A DNA stretch of 34,762 nt from a bacterium (lineage in GTDB: Bacteria; SZUA-79; Acidulodesulfobacterales; Acidulodesulfobacteraceae): positions 64,533 to 99,294 of the forward strand of contig JAKAQA010000001.1 in NCBI GenBank assembly GCA_021811805.1, written 5' to 3'. Below, piece by piece: positions 9,182 to 18,170 of the stretch. Each line of letters opens with the position of its first letter. Positions within the stretch are counted from its first letter, which is position 1. The notes beneath the pieces were generated by a model that had not been told where the DNA came from, did not search any database, and was given only the letters and a program-made list of their open reading frames with translations. A program made the translations under genes and the position numbers.

Positions 9182-10340
9182 CCATATGGTTAATCCTCAC
9201 GGGCACCCGGCCGCCGGAGGACATCCAAATGCTATGCACGGTGGCGGTTTGGCGTCGCCTAAAAAAAATGAGCTCAGGCTGGTTTTCTGGGAGCTTACCG
9301 CAAGGTGCAATCTAAAATGTATCCATTGCAGGGCTGAAGCCCAGACGGAAAGGCAGGAAGACGAGCTTTCCACGAAAAAATGCTTTAACGTAATAGACGA
9401 GTTGTGCAAGTTCAGCAGCCCTATCCTTATTTTAACCGGAGGCGAGCCGCTTTACAGAGACGATATTTTTGAAATAGCGGATTATGCAACCGGAAAAGGA
9501 TTGAGAGTAGCCCTCGCGACAAACGGAACGCTCGTAGATGTTAAAACGGCGCAACGCATTAAAGAAAGCGGAATTAAAAGAGTTTCTATAAGCCTTGACG
9601 GCGCTAACGCCCAAACCCACGATTCTTTCAGGATGATACCCGGTTCTTTCGAAAGTGCGTTTAAAGGCATTAAAAATTTGCAGAGCGAAGGCATCGAAGT
9701 TCAAGTAAACACGACTATCGCAAGGCATAATGAAAACGAGGTAAAAGATATTCTCGAATTAGCGCTGCAAAACAACATAAAGGCGCTCCATATATTTATG
9801 CTCGTGCCTGTCGGATGCGGTGTTCAGATAGCGGATTCTCAAATGCTGGATAAGCAAAAATATGAAGATATACTTTCATGGTTTTACGATAAAACCATGA
9901 AGCTAAGAGGTAAAATCGAGCTTAAAGCGACATGCGCTCCTCATTTTTTCAGAATAATGCATAAAAGGGCAAAGGATGAAGGTATAACTATAACTCCGGA
10001 GACTCACGGTATGGCCGCAGTTACTAAGGGTTGTCTTGCCGGAAGCGGCGTTATGTTTATTTCGAGAAAAGGCATAGTCCAGCCTTGCGGCTATCTGCCG
10101 GTTCAGGCAGGAGACGTTACGAAACAGTCTGCCGAAAAAATATGGAGTAGTTCGGAGGTCTTTCTTAATTTAAGGGATACGGGACTTTTAAAAGGCAAAT
10201 GCGGGATTTGCGAATACAAAAAAGTTTGCGAAGGATGCAGGGCAAGGGCGTATTACGAAAAAGGCGACTATATGGAAGAAGAGCCTTACTGTATCTATGA
10301 ACCGCTAAGAGTAAGAACCTCTTTAACGAGCGATAAATAA
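9171..10340 (+). CDS. ahbD: Radical SAM heme synthase, AhbD-like (Fe-coproporphyrin III to heme)
   Basis: ELTARCNLKCIHCRAEA, ILTGGEPL, C-terminal CGICEYKKVCEGCRARAYYEKGDYMEEEPYC; overlaps ahbC by 11 nt. Confidence 0.85.
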   Translation: MQNNHMVNPHGHPAAGGHPNAMHGGGLASPKKNELRLVFWELTARCNLKCIHCRAEAQTERQEDELSTKKCFNVIDELCKFSSPILILTGGEPLYRDDIFEIADYATGKGLRVALATNGTLVDVKTAQRIKESGIKRVSISLDGANAQTHDSFRMIPGSFESAFKGIKNLQSEGIEVQVNTTIARHNENEVKDILELALQNNIKALHIFMLVPVGCGVQIADSQMLDKQKYEDILSWFYDKTMKLRGKIELKATCAPHFFRIMHKRAKDEGITITPETHGMAAVTKGCLAGSGVMFISRKGIVQPCGYLPVQAGDVTKQSAEKIWSSSEVFLNLRDTGLLKGKCGICEYKKVCEGCRARAYYEKGDYMEEEPYCIYEPLRVRTSLTSDK

Positions 10341-10347
10341 TTCTTCA

Positions 10348-10476
10348 AGATTGCTTCGCTGCGCTGGACTTCGTCCCCTGCGCTTACAATGACAATTAAC
10401 ATTTTTATGATAATCGAAAACGGATATAGAAATGGATTAGCGCTATTTTGTCATTGCGAGCGCAGCGAAGCAATCT
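10348..10476. repeat. Inverted-repeat element with 17-bp perfect arms
   Basis: AGATTGCTTCGCTGCGC (10348-10364) vs GCGCAGCGAAGCAATCT (10460-10476), with inner ACAATGACA / TGTCATTGCGAG. No clear target-site duplication found. Confidence 0.8.
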
Positions 10477-10507
10477 GTTTTAAATAATAATTATGATAAA
10501 TTGATTT

Positions 10508-10927
10508 ATGGATAAAAAAGCAAATACTCTTCACAGATTTATAGCTAAGGCCATAGATTTGCTGATATTCGGTTTTTTGAGCGAGATGTTTTATCCTTAC
10601 GGTTTTTTGGCGGGAGTTCTTTATATTTTAATTTCCGACGGTTTTTTTGACGGCGCAAGTATCGGGAAAAGGGTTATCGGCTTAAAGGTTGTAATGGCTC
10701 TTGACGAAAAAAAACCGGAGTTTAAGGAATCAATTATAAGAAACTCTTTTCTTGCCGCCCCCCTGCTTTTTGCATTTATTCCGTTTGTCGGTTATTTTCT
10801 CCTCGTAACTATAGGCATCGTTACATATGCCGCCGAGATTTATTTTATTATAAAAAGCCCCGAAGGCGAAAGAATCGGCGACAGGTTTGCCTTTACCCGC
10901 GTAATAGACGTTCAAAAACATAAATAA
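10508..10927 (+). CDS. RDD family membrane protein
   Basis: LHRFIAKAIDLLIFGF, DGASIGKRVIGLKVV, GERIGDRFAFTRV: RDD-domain signature. Confidence 0.75.
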   Translation: MDKKANTLHRFIAKAIDLLIFGFLSEMFYPYGFLAGVLYILISDGFFDGASIGKRVIGLKVVMALDEKKPEFKESIIRNSFLAAPLLFAFIPFVGYFLLVTIGIVTYAAEIYFIIKSPEGERIGDRFAFTRVIDVQKHK

Positions 10928-10930
10928 AAA

Positions 10931-13594
10931 ATGGAAAAAGACAGCATTAAAGCCGATCTTTTTTTAATAGATTCCAGTTCTTATTTCTATAGGGCATATT
11001 ATGCCCTTCCCCCGCTTACAAATTCAAAAGGCAACCCTACCGGCGCATCGCTCGGATATACCAGAATGCTTATGAAGCTGATTAAAGATGCGGATATAAA
11101 ATACGGCGCCTGCCTCTTCGATTCTAAAGAAAGTTTCAGAAAACAGTCTTATGAGGCATATAAAGCCAACAGGAAAGGGATGCCGGAAGACTTAGTTTCG
11201 CAGGTTGATTATTTAACGGATATTTCTTATCTGCTTGGATTCGAAACATTTAAGCTTAACGGATACGAGGCGGATGATTTAATTGCCCGAGCGGTTAAAA
11301 TTTTTGAAGAAAGCCCCATATCTATCTGCATAGTAAGCAGCGATAAAGATTTGAAACAGTTATTATCGGACGGAGTTTTTATATACGATGCTCTTAAAAA
11401 TAAGCTCATAACCAAAACTATGTTTGAGGCGGAGAACGGAATAAAGCCGGAAGAATACAGGTATGTTTTGGCGCTTATGGGCGATGCGTCCGATAATATA
11501 CCGGGAATTAAGGGAATAGGAGAAAAAACGGCATTCGCTTTAATCAAAGACTATCATAATCTGGACGGCATTTATAAAAATATAGATAAGGTTAATAAGC
11601 CTAAACTTAAAGAACTTTTAGTAAATTATAAGGAAGATGCCTATAAAAGCCTGGAGCTTGCTTCGTTTTATAAAGACATAGATTTAACTGAAGCATATTT
11701 TACGCCTGATTCGGGAAAATTTACAGGGAATAATAAAATATTTAATTCCCTTGACGATTTCGCTTTAAAAGAAAAAAACAAGGAAGGTCTTTACGCCGTT
11801 TTTAAAGAGCTTGAATTTAATTCCTTAATGAAAGATTTGGAAATAAAAGGCGGTATAAAGGGCAACGATGATAGCGGCTATAACGGCAGTGAAGATGAAA
11901 AATTTCTTTCGATTTACGTCGATTTCGGCGAAAAAGATAAAGAATTATTCGATAACGAATCAAATCTGATATATATATATTCGAAAGAAACCGCCCCCGT
12001 TTCTTTTAACCAGAAAGATATTGCGGACGATAAAACGATAATAAATTTACTGAAAGATAATTCGGTTTTAAAGATAGGATGCGGACTTAACGCCGTAAAG
12101 CTATTTTTAGAAAATAGCGGAATTGAATTTAATAACCTTTATTTCGATATAAAAATTGCTTCTTATCTTTTGAACCCGATAAAACATCGGCACAATTTTA
12201 TAGATATAGAAACGGAATTTCAAGACCGGCTGACCGGCGTAAAATCTGAGGATTTAAACAACTATGCCTGCACGGTCTATTCCTTGTATAAAATATTAAA
12301 AACGGAAATAGAAAAAGATGCCGATTTAAAATATCTATTTTACGATGTCGATATGCCTCTTTCGGCGGTGCTTTTTGAAATGGAAAAAGCGGGTTTTAAA
12401 GTCGATAAAGATATGCTTATGTCTTTATCGGCGTCTTTAGATTCGGATTCAAAAAAACTTACGGGCATTATACATAAAATTGCCGGAAGGGAATTTAATA
12501 TTAATTCGCCGAAACAGCTCAGTACGATTATGTTCGACGAGATGAAATTTAAGCGGGTCAAAAAAAACAGCACGGATATAGAAGTTCTTCAAACGTTAAA
12601 ATCCGAATTCGAAATACTTCTCGGAAACGGCAATGAAGATAAAACCTTAAACGACTATCTTTTATTTATAGACAGTCTTATGTCATACAGAAACAAGGTT
12701 AAACTTAAGACGTCCTTTGTTGACGTGCTTTTAAGGGAGATCGATAAAAACGGCAGGGTGCACACGTCTTTTTCCCAGATAACCACATCGACAGGCAGGC
12801 TTGCAAGCCAGAGTCCCAACCTTCAGAATATCCCTGTTTCAGGGGCGGAAGGTGTTAAAATAAGGCAGTCTTTTATCGCAAAAGAAGGCTCTGTTCTGCT
12901 TTCGGCGGACTATTCCCAGATAGATTTAAGAGTTATGGCGTCTATTTCCGGAGATAAAGCGTTAACCGAAAGCTTTAAAAATAACGAAGATATTCATGCA
13001 AAAACGGCAGGGGAAATTTTTGGGGTTGCGGCGGGCAACATCGATAAAGATATGAGAAGGAAGGCAAAAGTAATTAATTTTGGAATAATTTACGGCATGA
13101 GCCCTTTCGGCCTGTCCAAAGAACTTGGTATCTCTGCCGAAGAGGCAAGGCTATATATAGGTTTATATTTTAAAAATCATCCCGCTATTAAAGAATATAT
13201 GGAAAAAATAGTAAAAGAGGCGAGGTCTAACGGATTCGTTAGAACCGCCTTCGGAAGAAAATGCTATATAGAAAACATAAATTCTGGAATAAAAAATTTA
13301 TCGTCGTTTTCCGAAAGGGCGGCTATTAATGCTCCGATTCAGGGAACCGCCGCCGATATAATAAAAATTGCTATGGTAAATATTCATAGAAACTTTCAAA
13401 GCAGACCCGAATTAAAAGAATCAGCAAAAATGCTCCTTCAGGTTCACGATGAACTTATATTTGAAGTCGAAGAATCTTTGGCAAGCGATATTGAAAATAT
13501 TATCGCCCCCTTAATGACCGACCGTAACCTTCTGTCCGGCGTTCCGCTGGCTATCAATATCGGCATCGCAAAAAACTGGGCGGAAGCGCATTAA
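10931..13594 (+). CDS. polA: DNA polymerase I
   Basis: FLIDSSSYFYRAYYALPPL and GDASDNIPGIKGIGEKTA (5'-3' exo); SADYSQIDLRVMA, RRKAKVINFGIIYGMSPFGL, LLQVHDELIFEV (polymerase motifs A-C). Confidence 0.97.
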   Translation: MEKDSIKADLFLIDSSSYFYRAYYALPPLTNSKGNPTGASLGYTRMLMKLIKDADIKYGACLFDSKESFRKQSYEAYKANRKGMPEDLVSQVDYLTDISYLLGFETFKLNGYEADDLIARAVKIFEESPISICIVSSDKDLKQLLSDGVFIYDALKNKLITKTMFEAENGIKPEEYRYVLALMGDASDNIPGIKGIGEKTAFALIKDYHNLDGIYKNIDKVNKPKLKELLVNYKEDAYKSLELASFYKDIDLTEAYFTPDSGKFTGNNKIFNSLDDFALKEKNKEGLYAVFKELEFNSLMKDLEIKGGIKGNDDSGYNGSEDEKFLSIYVDFGEKDKELFDNESNLIYIYSKETAPVSFNQKDIADDKTIINLLKDNSVLKIGCGLNAVKLFLENSGIEFNNLYFDIKIASYLLNPIKHRHNFIDIETEFQDRLTGVKSEDLNNYACTVYSLYKILKTEIEKDADLKYLFYDVDMPLSAVLFEMEKAGFKVDKDMLMSLSASLDSDSKKLTGIIHKIAGREFNINSPKQLSTIMFDEMKFKRVKKNSTDIEVLQTLKSEFEILLGNGNEDKTLNDYLLFIDSLMSYRNKVKLKTSFVDVLLREIDKNGRVHTSFSQITTSTGRLASQSPNLQNIPVSGAEGVKIRQSFIAKEGSVLLSADYSQIDLRVMASISGDKALTESFKNNEDIHAKTAGEIFGVAAGNIDKDMRRKAKVINFGIIYGMSPFGLSKELGISAEEARLYIGLYFKNHPAIKEYMEKIVKEARSNGFVRTAFGRKCYIENINSGIKNLSSFSERAAINAPIQGTAADIIKIAMVNIHRNFQSRPELKESAKMLLQVHDELIFEVEESLASDIENIIAPLMTDRNLLSGVPLAINIGIAKNWAEAH

Positions 13595-13679
13595 AAAAGT
13601 AAAAAGCCCCCCCCTTTTTATTTAACTTATCCTATAATCTCTGCTGTTTCAGACGATTTTTATGTCTTGAATTTTTTTC

Positions 13680-13707
13680 TTGACAAAATTTTTATAAGTG
13701 ATATAAA
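13680..13707 (+). promoter_or_regulatory. Putative sigma70-type promoter (TTGACA-N16-TATAAA) upstream of cydAB
   Basis: TTGACA at 13680-13685, TATAAA at 13702-13707. Confidence 0.4.
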
Positions 13708-13803
13708 TAAGACAAATAGGATTAATTTAATCTTAAATTAAAAATACAACAAACATTATTTAAGACTTGCAACCCCTTTTTAAATGTTAAAAATAATAAT
13801 AAA

Positions 13804-13831
13804 TTGACAATTTTAAGTTTAGGAATAGAAT
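13804..13831 (+). promoter_or_regulatory. Putative sigma70-type promoter (TTGACA-N16-TAGAAT) upstream of cydAB
   Basis: TTGACA at 13804-13809, TAGAAT at 13826-13831. Confidence 0.4.
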
Positions 13832-13868
13832 TAAAATATAATAACGTTTAGCAAATTGTTAGTTTTTA

Positions 13869-13898
13869 TTGACATATATATAATCGCATATATATAAT
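13869..13898 (+). promoter_or_regulatory. Putative sigma70-type promoter (TTGACA-N18-TATAAT) upstream of cydAB
   Basis: TTGACA at 13869-13874, TATAAT at 13893-13898. Overlaps a tandem CATATATATAAT repeat. Confidence 0.45.
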
Positions 13899-14001
13899 TA
13901 TTACTATTAAGATATAGTTAGTCTTTAATAATAATTATCTATTATTTTTTATTTAATTAACTTAATTTAATTATTTTTATCCAATTTTTTGGGGGTGTTT
14001 T

Positions 14002-15417
14002 ATGGATAATTTGGCTTTATTTCTGGCGCGGTTCCAGTTTGGAATGACTGCCTTTTTTCATTTTCTTTACCCTCCCTTGACGATAGGTCTGGCAACTCTT
14101 CTTGTTATAACCGAAGGAGTTTACGTTTTTTCTAAAAATCAGGAGTATTTAAGAATTACCCGTTTTTTTGCAAAATTATTCGCTATTAACTTTGTCGTAG
14201 GCGTTGCAACCGGAATCGTCATGGAGTTTCAGTTCGGAACGAACTGGTCGCAGTATTCTTCTTACGTCGGCGCAATATTCGGAGCGCCGCTTGCCATCGA
14301 AGGGCTTTTCGCTTTTTTTATGGAATCTATTTTCGTAGGCGTTATGCTTTTGGGTTGGAACAGGCTTTCGGCTAAAGCGCACTGGGTATCTACGATATTC
14401 GTAGCCCTCGGTTCGACTTTATCGGCCGTATGGATTTTAGTCGCAAATTCATGGATGCAAAGTCCGACAGGGTATAAAATCGGTTCTAACGGAATACCCA
14501 AAATGACTAATTTCCGGCATGTCGTATTTAATCCGTATTTTCCGTCGGAATTTATTCACGTAATAGCCGCCGCATGGGAATATTCGGCTTTCTTTATGGC
14601 TGGAGTAGCGGCATGGTTTTTAATTAAAAACAATAAAGATATGATAATGAGAAAGGCATTAAAAGTAGCCGTTATATCGGGCGTAATTGTTGCCTGCCTT
14701 CAAATCGTCTTAGGCGATATAAGCGCAAAGGAAGTCGTTAAATACCAGCCTACCAAGCTTGCCATGATGGAAGCCCAGTGGCATTCCCAGAGATATGCTC
14801 CAGAGACCCTTTTTGCGATACCTAATAATCAAACAGAGTCTAACGGACCGCAAATAGGGATTCCGGGTATGTTAAGCATGCTGGCTTATATGAATCCTGC
14901 GGCCAAGGTTATGGGATTTAATAAATCTATAAGCTATATTAACCATAAGTATAATTTGAAATTGACGGCGGCAATGTTCCCTCCCGTTTCGATAGTTTTC
15001 TGGTCGTTTCATATTATGATGTATTTCGGATTTTATTTTGCGCTGGTTATGCTTATCGCAATATATCTTTTATTTAAGGGTAAATTATACGATAGTTCGA
15101 AAATGCTTAAGGTTTTCTGGTTCTCCGCTTTTTTGCCTTTAATAGCCATAGAGTTCGGATGGTTTACCACTGAGATAGGAAGGCAGCCTTTTACGGTTTA
15201 CGGTCTCTTAACTACCGTAAAATCCGTTTCGCCTAATGTCAGCGCATTAGACGTAGGGTTATCTACCTTAATGTTTACTTTGATTTATATAACGTTGGCA
15301 TCGTTTGCGATTTTCCTGTTTAAAAAAGAATTAAAAGAAAGAGCGGAAGGCAAAGACGAACTTGCCGGCGAGTCCGCCCCGTCAGCCGCTTCAAATAATA
15401 AGGAGGCGTTATCATGA
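14002..15417 (+). CDS. cydA: Cytochrome bd-type oxidase subunit I
   Basis: LARFQFGMTAFFHFLYPPLTIGLA, FAINFVVGVATGIVMEFQFGTNW, TTEIGRQPF motifs. Confidence 0.95.
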   Translation: MDNLALFLARFQFGMTAFFHFLYPPLTIGLATLLVITEGVYVFSKNQEYLRITRFFAKLFAINFVVGVATGIVMEFQFGTNWSQYSSYVGAIFGAPLAIEGLFAFFMESIFVGVMLLGWNRLSAKAHWVSTIFVALGSTLSAVWILVANSWMQSPTGYKIGSNGIPKMTNFRHVVFNPYFPSEFIHVIAAAWEYSAFFMAGVAAWFLIKNNKDMIMRKALKVAVISGVIVACLQIVLGDISAKEVVKYQPTKLAMMEAQWHSQRYAPETLFAIPNNQTESNGPQIGIPGMLSMLAYMNPAAKVMGFNKSISYINHKYNLKLTAAMFPPVSIVFWSFHIMMYFGFYFALVMLIAIYLLFKGKLYDSSKMLKVFWFSAFLPLIAIEFGWFTTEIGRQPFTVYGLLTTVKSVSPNVSALDVGLSTLMFTLIYITLASFAIFLFKKELKERAEGKDELAGESAPSAASNNKEALS

Positions 15418-16430
15418 ACTTAAATATATTGTGGTTTATTATTGTAGCGGTTCTTATTTTTGGCTGGTCGGTTATGGACGGTTTCGATTACGGGGTAGGA
15501 GGATTGTTAAATTTTATAGCTAAAAACGACAAAGAAAAAAGATACGTTATGAATGCCATAGGGCCGGTCTGGGAAGGGAACCAGGTCTGGCTGATACTTG
15601 GAGGAGGCGCGGTATTTGCGGCGTTTCCATTAGTTTATGCGTCGATTTTCAGCGGATTTTATCTTGCAATGATGTTAGTCGTCTGGCTCATAATATTCAG
15701 GGCGGTATCTTTCGAGTTCAGAAGCAAAGTCGAAAGCGCGGGCTGGAGGAATTTTTGGGATGCGGATATTACGGTTACGGGTCTCGGTATTTCTCTTTTG
15801 CTCGGCGTAGCTATTGCAAACGTCTTAATGGGTGTTCCGCTTAACCAAGACCATGTAGATTACCAGTCTCTATTCAGCTTGTTAAATATTGTCGGATTAG
15901 TCGGAGGACTTATATCGCTCTCGATGTTTTTAATGCACGGCTCGGCTTATTTAATTATGAAAACCGAAGGGGATATCCAGCAAAGGGCAAGGGTTTTTGC
16001 AAAACGCTTTGCAATATCATATATAGTGTTTACCCTGCTGTTTTTACTGATTTCTCCGATATTTGCGCCTAGGCTTCTAAGTAACGGCTTCGGCATTATA
16101 GGGGACATCATTCCGGTTATAATGCTTATCGGCGGGATAGGCGTTATTTTAACGGCGGGGTCTTCAAGCGACATTAAACCGTTTGCCTATTCTATGGTAG
16201 GCATTCTGGGAGCGGTTGCAAGTCTTGGCGTCGGGATATTTCCAGATATAGTTCCTTCGTCGATTAACCCGGAGTACAGTTTAAATATATATAATTCCGC
16301 TTCCAATCATTTAACGCTTTTGGTTATGCTGTTAGCGACGGTTATAGGTTTGCCATTAGTTTTAATATATGCTTTTTATGCGTATAAAAAGTTTGGATTA
16401 AAGGTAAAAATGGACGACAGCAGTTATTAA
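15414..16430 (+). CDS. cydB: Cytochrome bd-type oxidase subunit II
   Basis: MDGFDYGVGGLLNF, GPVWEGNQVWLILGGGAVFAAFPLVYA, ATGA overlap with cydA. Confidence 0.95.
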   Translation: MNLNILWFIIVAVLIFGWSVMDGFDYGVGGLLNFIAKNDKEKRYVMNAIGPVWEGNQVWLILGGGAVFAAFPLVYASIFSGFYLAMMLVVWLIIFRAVSFEFRSKVESAGWRNFWDADITVTGLGISLLLGVAIANVLMGVPLNQDHVDYQSLFSLLNIVGLVGGLISLSMFLMHGSAYLIMKTEGDIQQRARVFAKRFAISYIVFTLLFLLISPIFAPRLLSNGFGIIGDIIPVIMLIGGIGVILTAGSSSDIKPFAYSMVGILGAVASLGVGIFPDIVPSSINPEYSLNIYNSASNHLTLLVMLLATVIGLPLVLIYAFYAYKKFGLKVKMDDSSY

Positions 16431-16537
16431 TTTATTTCTCGGTTTTATTTAGACCTTTTAATTTTTATAGGGCATTTTTTGCCGGATAATATATAATAAA
16501 ATAGAAGACTAATTTTATCTTAATTTGAGGCGTTTAT

Positions 16538-16990
16538 ATGAATATTTCGAGAGCCAGCGATTACGCTATACGGGGACTGGTATATATGGCAAAAAAGCCT
16601 GCGGGTACGGTATGTTTCGTAAAAGATATAGCTAAAAACACGAATTCGCCGGCTTCTTTTATGTCTAAGATATTTCAAACGCTTGCAAAAAGCGGCATAG
16701 TTCATTCCTTCATCGGAACTAAAGGCGGATTTACGTTTAGTATTCAACCTGAAAATATTACCATAAAAATGGTCGTCGAAATTATAGACGGACCTATCGT
16801 TCTAAACAGATGCGTAGTTAATAAATCCTCCTGCCAGAACGCGGACAATTGCGACGTGCATTTTATGTGGGTAGATATTCAAAAAGTACTGACAAAAGCC
16901 CTAAGTTCTTATTCTATCGCCGATTTTTCCGGTTTGGAAACCCGCCGCAAGGAATTTGAAAAATGGGCAGATTTTTTATTTCGCACCTGA
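16538..16990 (+). CDS. Rrf2-family transcriptional regulator, probably Fe-S type (NsrR/IscR-like)
   Basis: SRASDYAIRGLVYMAKKP and KSGIVHSFIGTKGGF (winged helix); C-x6-C-x5-C cluster NRCVVNKSSCQNADNC. Confidence 0.85.
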   Translation: MNISRASDYAIRGLVYMAKKPAGTVCFVKDIAKNTNSPASFMSKIFQTLAKSGIVHSFIGTKGGFTFSIQPENITIKMVVEIIDGPIVLNRCVVNKSSCQNADNCDVHFMWVDIQKVLTKALSSYSIADFSGLETRRKEFEKWADFLFRT

Positions 16991-17008
16991 TTTAGCAAAT
17001 AGTGCTTA

Positions 17009-17701
17009 TTAAATTTTTTTAAAAAGAATATTATTTTCCATGTGAACGTGAATCATTATATCGTCCGAAATATTCTTCAGCAGTTTATATGTATGCTTAT
17101 AAGAAGCGCAGGCGTCTTGCGGAACCAAATAATCCGAACTTAAAAACAGCATTTCTTTCAAAATATGCCCTACGTATTCATGGCTATATAACGCATCTTC
17201 TATTTCTTTTTTTATGTTTCCGGTTTTTCCGGTTTTTATATCGGTTAGGAGCCCTTCTTCCTCTTTGTCTAAATGAAGAATCATAGCCTGCGACATTTTA
17301 GTAAAAAGCTCCCTTATTTTAAGGAGTTCCGGGTGCTTATTTCCGTGAACGTTCGCAATTTTTTCGACGTAATCCGAAGCCTCCGGAATATGAACCCTTA
17401 AAAACGTATGGTGTATATTAACTATATAGTCTATTAAAAAATCAACATCCCAATCATTTGCTTTTTTACTTAACGAATAGTTATCATCGTTTCCCGCCGC
17501 AGCCGAAGGGCTGTTTAATTCATCCGCTATAAGCAGTTGGTCTATCCCGGATTCCTCGCATACATCTTTCAACGTCTTTGAGCCGCCGCAGCAAAAATCC
17601 ACCCCGTATTTTTTAAATACCCCGATTTTTTCCGGATTTTCCGATGCAATTTCGCCGATGCTCTTTAAGAGCAAAGCATCTTTATCATTCATATTATCCA
17701 C
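17009..17701 (-). CDS. Iron-sulfur cluster repair di-iron protein (RIC; ScdA/YtfE family)
   Basis: N-terminal FKKYGVDFCCGG and His/Glu-rich hemerythrin-like helices (NIHHTFLRVHIP, HLDKEEEGLL, HEYVG, HVHMENNILF). Confidence 0.9.
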   Translation of the reverse strand: MDNMNDKDALLLKSIGEIASENPEKIGVFKKYGVDFCCGGSKTLKDVCEESGIDQLLIADELNSPSAAAGNDDNYSLSKKANDWDVDFLIDYIVNIHHTFLRVHIPEASDYVEKIANVHGNKHPELLKIRELFTKMSQAMILHLDKEEEGLLTDIKTGKTGNIKKEIEDALYSHEYVGHILKEMLFLSSDYLVPQDACASYKHTYKLLKNISDDIMIHVHMENNILFKKI

Positions 17702-17703
17702 CC

Positions 17704-17949
17704 CTATTTTTTTGTAATTTTAACGGCCCACTTAACCGGTCCGTTTTCTATATATTCCCATCCGAAAGCGTTCCCGTTTTCCGCGGTAAGCTGATAATAC
17801 AATGGCTTGGGGTCGTGGTCGTTTTCTATTATAAGACTTTTTCCGCTTTCAAGTTCTCCTAATATTTTAAATATCGCAGAATGTTTATATTTTGGTTCTA
17901 TAGCCGTCACGTCCAGAGTTATCGAATCTTTATCCCTTTTTGTTTTCAT
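17704..17949 (-). CDS. DUF2249 domain protein
   Basis: LDVTAIEPKYKHSAIFKILGELESGKSLIIENDHDPKPLYYQL. ORF track starts at 17979 but the codon at 17949 follows an AGGAG RBS. Confidence 0.8.
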   Translation of the reverse strand: MKTKRDKDSITLDVTAIEPKYKHSAIFKILGELESGKSLIIENDHDPKPLYYQLTAENGNAFGWEYIENGPVKWAVKITKK

Positions 17950-18025
17950 TTTTCTCTCCTTAAATTTTCTGTTATTCATTTTTTACTTACAATTTTATTA
18001 TGTTAAATTTTAAACCTTTAATATA

Positions 18026-18037
18026 TGATTTTTATCA
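18026..18037. promoter_or_regulatory. Candidate FNR/DNR-family operator half-site pair 1
   Basis: TGATTTTTATCA (TGAT-N4-ATCA). Confidence 0.5.
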
Positions 18038-18072
18038 CAATTAATAAAATAATTTTATAAAAAGTAAAAATG

Positions 18073-18084
18073 TGACAAAAATCA
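18073..18084. promoter_or_regulatory. Candidate FNR/DNR-family operator half-site pair 2
   Basis: TGACAAAAATCA; the reverse complement (TTATGATTTTTGTCACA) matches site 1 context (ATATGATTTTTATCACA), so the two sites are inverted copies. Confidence 0.45.
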
Positions 18085-18170
18085 TAACGTTTATTTTTTA
18101 ATTTTTTTATAATTTAATAAACTTGAGACAATTTGAATTTATAACGGAGTTTTATTTAAATAATATTATT

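Noticed and set aside
9432-9728. Minus-strand ORFs over ahbD
   Set aside because: Antisense shadows of a radical SAM gene with conserved motifs on the plus strand.
13599-13620. AAAAAGCCCCCCCCTTTTT after polA as a terminator
   Set aside because: Only an A/T stem with a C8 loop; too weak for an intrinsic terminator. Noted only as a homopolymer tract.
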